Shown here: one piece after another, positions 63,629-64,000 of the stretch
How positions within the stretch are numbered: position 1 is the stretch's first letter
How the letters are laid out: each line of letters starts with the position of its first letter
NCBI RefSeq assembly: GCF_002915595.1
Contig: NZ_PQGG01000031.1
Span: 1-64,000 of the forward strand
Source of the DNA: Zhongshania marina
GTDB taxonomy: Bacteria > Pseudomonadota > Gammaproteobacteria > Pseudomonadales > Spongiibacteraceae
Direction of reading: 5' to 3'
Length of the DNA: 64,000 bases
Made by a program: the position numbers and the translations under genes
The notes under the pieces: model-generated
Database searches by the model: none
The model's input: the letters and a program-made list of their open reading frames with translations, nothing else
What the model was told of the DNA's origin: nothing

Positions 63629-64000
63629 TTATTTTTGTGCGACAAATGGCCCAATGCGGAGCAGCGCCTCGCTGTCGTGTTGACCGCCGAAATGGGCGTC
63701 TTTTTCAAACCAAATATCGTGATTCAATTCGGTATTTAGGTCTCTGGCAAAGCTGCGAAACAGCGCCCAAGAGGCCTCGTTATCTGGGGTAATTGTGGTT
63801 TCTAAAAAGCTCACTCCCTCGCAAGCCGGGCGTTTGATAATTTCCTTCAGCATCCGCTTTGCCAATCCACGGCCACGCTGAGATTTGTCGACAACCACCT
63901 GCCATACAAATACCGTGTCACTTTTTTCTGGTGGGCGGTGGGCTGAGATAAATCCAACCAAACGACCATCTTCTTCTACAGCAACTGAGGTCGCGGCAAA
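63629..64000 (-). CDS. ectA: L-2,4-diaminobutyrate acetyltransferase (partial, cut by window edge)
   Basis: The C-terminal 123 residues of a GNAT acetyltransferase. The acetyl-CoA motif is VVVDKSQRGRGLAKRMLKEII and the C-terminal ETTITPDNEASWALFRSFA is typical of EctA. The reading frame continues past the edge (AATSVAVEEDGRLVGFIS), so the start and any promoter or EctR gene are beyond the window. It is the first enzyme gene of the ectABC-ask order. Confidence 0.95.
   Translation of the reverse strand, partial: FAATSVAVEEDGRLVGFISAHRPPEKSDTVFVWQVVVDKSQRGRGLAKRMLKEIIKRPACEGVSFLETTITPDNEASWALFRSFARDLNTELNHDIWFEKDAHFGGQHDSEALLRIGPFVAQK

Overview
The window looks like chromosome of a marine, aerobic gammaproteobacterium. 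The evidence is moderate GC content with AT-rich patches, a specialised ectoine pathway (ectA-ectB-ectC-ask), Na+-coupled symporters, a cyanide-insensitive-type bd oxidase, coaD and ferredoxin of gammaproteobacterial type, and an AddAB-like helicase-nuclease pair. The family Spongiibacteraceae (Cellvibrionales) is a guess from gene style only.

Layout. 1-1956: remnant of a chromosomal integron. An integron-type tyrosine integrase with a LexA-type operator is split by a 266-bp MITE, and a second LexA box precedes an unidentified gene that leaves the window. 2.0-11.3 kb: ordinary housekeeping genes (MgtC, ZntB, luciferase-like oxidoreductase, MarR, cytochrome b561-YceI, ABC1/UbiB-type kinase, Nramp, SET protein, dienelactone hydrolase, coaD, ferredoxin). 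11.5-16.3 kb: a four-gene plus-strand unit (dicarboxylate symporter, class I HMG-CoA reductase, HSL-type esterase, CaiB-type CoA-transferase) closed by a strong terminator. 16.7-20.6 kb: small proteins, an MDR reductase and an FHA/PP2C pair. 20.6-30.0 kb: a sulfide-response locus. A FisR-like sigma-54 activator faces a textbook -24/-12 promoter that drives cydAB, a persulfide dioxygenase, a Blh-SQR fusion and a SulP transporter. 30-38 kb: a lipoprotein, an AddA/AddB-like pair, DUF2164 and a flavoprotein. 38-44.4 kb: MipA, three GFA-family genes (one bracketed by two near-identical 115-bp inverted-repeat elements), a thioesterase, a PepSY protein and a GAF-GGDEF protein with a degenerate active site. 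44.5-46.8 kb: ethanolamine ammonia-lyase genes without a microcompartment. 46.8-50.9 kb: an ECF42-type sigma factor with two YciI/DGPF genes that share the promoter pattern TGTCGA-N17-CGACTA. 51-52.9 kb: a HipBA-type toxin-antitoxin pair and a 39-residue basic protein. 53-57.7 kb: a TSUP transporter, DUF3465, and an outer-membrane barrel-MbnH-MbnP copper-type operon. 57.9-64 kb: an SSS symporter, an anchored TPR protein and the ectoine operon, with a hairpin terminator/attenuator between ectB and ectC; ectA is cut by the window edge.

The most notable systems are the FisR-controlled sulfide locus that carries its own terminal oxidase, the HMG-CoA reductase operon without other mevalonate-pathway genes, the ECF42 regulon with two matching promoters, the MITE-broken SOS-controlled integrase, and the GFA gene framed by repeats.
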